Position numbers and translations under genes: made by a program | Shown: positions 5,028-5,175 of the stretch, one piece after another | Position numbering within the stretch: the first letter of the stretch is position 1 | Layout: each line of letters starts with the position of its first letter | Assembly (NCBI GenBank): GCA_021769025.1 | Contig: JAETTS010000211.1 | Span: 1-5,175, forward strand | Source of the DNA: Enterocloster bolteae | GTDB taxonomy: Bacteria > Bacillota_A > Clostridia > Lachnospirales > Lachnospiraceae | Direction: 5' to 3' | DNA length: 5,175 nt | Notes under the pieces: generated by a model | The model's database searches: none | Told to the model about the DNA's origin: nothing | Seen by the model: the letters and a program-made list of their open reading frames with translations, nothing else

Positions 5028-5175
5028 TCAACAGTTGACGTGCACAGACTGGTAAGCTGTGGCTAAATCATAAAAGCCACTGCTTATCAGTCTTTCTTTT
5101 GTCATTGCCATATTTACCGCTACCGTTTGCGTGGTAAACCAATATCCTCTCCGGCTGTTTCCTGCCTGCCATGCC
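5028..5175 (-). CDS. ltrA: Group II intron reverse transcriptase/maturase, C-terminal fragment
   Basis: The last 48 codons of a minus-strand gene are visible, ending in a TGA at 5028-5030; the rest lies beyond the window. The readable end includes AGNSRRGYWFTTQ, the G-N-[ST]-R-[RK]-G-Y-W signature of the maturase (X/thumb) domain of intron-encoded proteins, followed by the usual T-x-x-x-L-x-x-x-G-[FY]-x-x-L...Y pattern (TKERLISSGFYDLATAY). The protein stops soon after, so it has no C-terminal HNH endonuclease domain; such types rely on other priming for mobility. The protein would bind the intron RNA, help it fold and splice, and copy it into DNA. The stop codon lies one base before domain V, an unusually close packing of gene and ribozyme. 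No ATG start in this window is credible. Confidence 0.85.
   Translation of the reverse strand, partial: AWQAGNSRRGYWFTTQTVAVNMAMTKERLISSGFYDLATAYQSVHVNC
5046..5093 (-). other. Long RNA hairpin inside the maturase coding sequence
   Basis: On the minus strand AGACTG, TAAGC and GTGGCT pair in order with AGCCAC, GCTTA and CAGTCT, giving three helices (6, 5 and 6 bp) interrupted by two single mismatches, around a 10-nt loop TTTATGATTT. The whole structure lies within the last codons of the maturase and ends about 20 nt before domain V. It may be a domain IV sub-stem that had to evolve together with the protein sequence. Confidence 0.6.

Larger units (their letters stand above)
4957..5175 (-). mobile_element. 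3' part of a group II intron (retroelement), truncated by the window edge
   Basis: Reading the minus strand from the right edge, the window shows the end of a maturase gene, then domain V, then domain VI, ending in CCTACTCGAT with the last intron base at 4957. This order (reverse transcriptase/maturase in domain IV, then V and VI) defines a mobile group II intron. The 5' part with domains I-III and the rest of the maturase lies beyond the window, so completeness and activity cannot be judged. The visible end shows no damage. The intron has the same orientation as the operon and stops about 80 bp before its -35 box, so the promoter is undamaged; readthrough from an upstream promoter through the intron into the operon is possible. 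Confidence 0.92.

Noticed and set aside
1..5175. CRISPR arrays, tRNA or rRNA genes, replication origins, toxin-antitoxin or defence genes.
   Set aside because: No regularly spaced repeats, cloverleaf or rRNA-like sequence, or recognisable defence or toxin domain was seen on either strand.

Overview
The window reads as part of a low-to-mid GC Firmicutes genome, most likely a Clostridia/Lachnospiraceae-type bacterium. This is an inference from strong AGGAGG-type ribosome binding sites, a lipobox-carrying solute-binding protein, tight gene packing, and the mix of TRAP transporter, FCD-type GntR regulator and group II intron. No marker gene is present to fix the taxon.

Layout from left to right. 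Positions 1-237 (+) hold the 3' end of an unidentified gene. It converges on everything else in the window across a strong stem-loop at 253-295 that can stop transcription from both sides. Positions 313-4798 (-) hold a five-gene cluster, read right to left: a HpcH/HpaI-type class II 2-oxo acid aldolase, then TRAP transporter DctP (lipoprotein solute receptor), DctQ (small membrane subunit) and DctM (large membrane subunit), then a GntR/FadR-family (FCD) regulator. The first four genes are 14-15 bp apart or overlap by 4 bp and clearly form an operon. The regulator follows after a 93-bp gap that may hold its own weak promoter. A near-consensus sigma-A promoter (TTGACA-16-TATACT, 4849-4876) lies in front of the aldolase and is embedded in a dense array of direct and inverted repeats, the best operator candidate in the window.

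Further right, 4957-5175 (-) is the 3' end of a group II intron: the last 48 codons of its reverse transcriptase/maturase, then domain V and domain VI with a bulged branch-point adenosine. This intron lies upstream of the operon promoter, in the same orientation, and leaves the promoter intact. The 80 bp between them hold a pair of imperfect repeats and no convincing gene.

Working model (inference): the TRAP system imports an acidic compound, probably a sugar acid or related hydroxy/oxo acid. The aldolase splits a 4-hydroxy-2-oxo acid derived from it into pyruvate plus an aldehyde. The GntR/FCD protein senses a carboxylate in the pathway and controls the promoter. The substrate cannot be read from the sequence, and no dehydratase or dehydrogenase for the pathway lies within the cluster. 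I see no wholly new system here. The most interesting items are the repeat-dense promoter, the folded RNA inside the end of the maturase gene, and the unassigned substrate.
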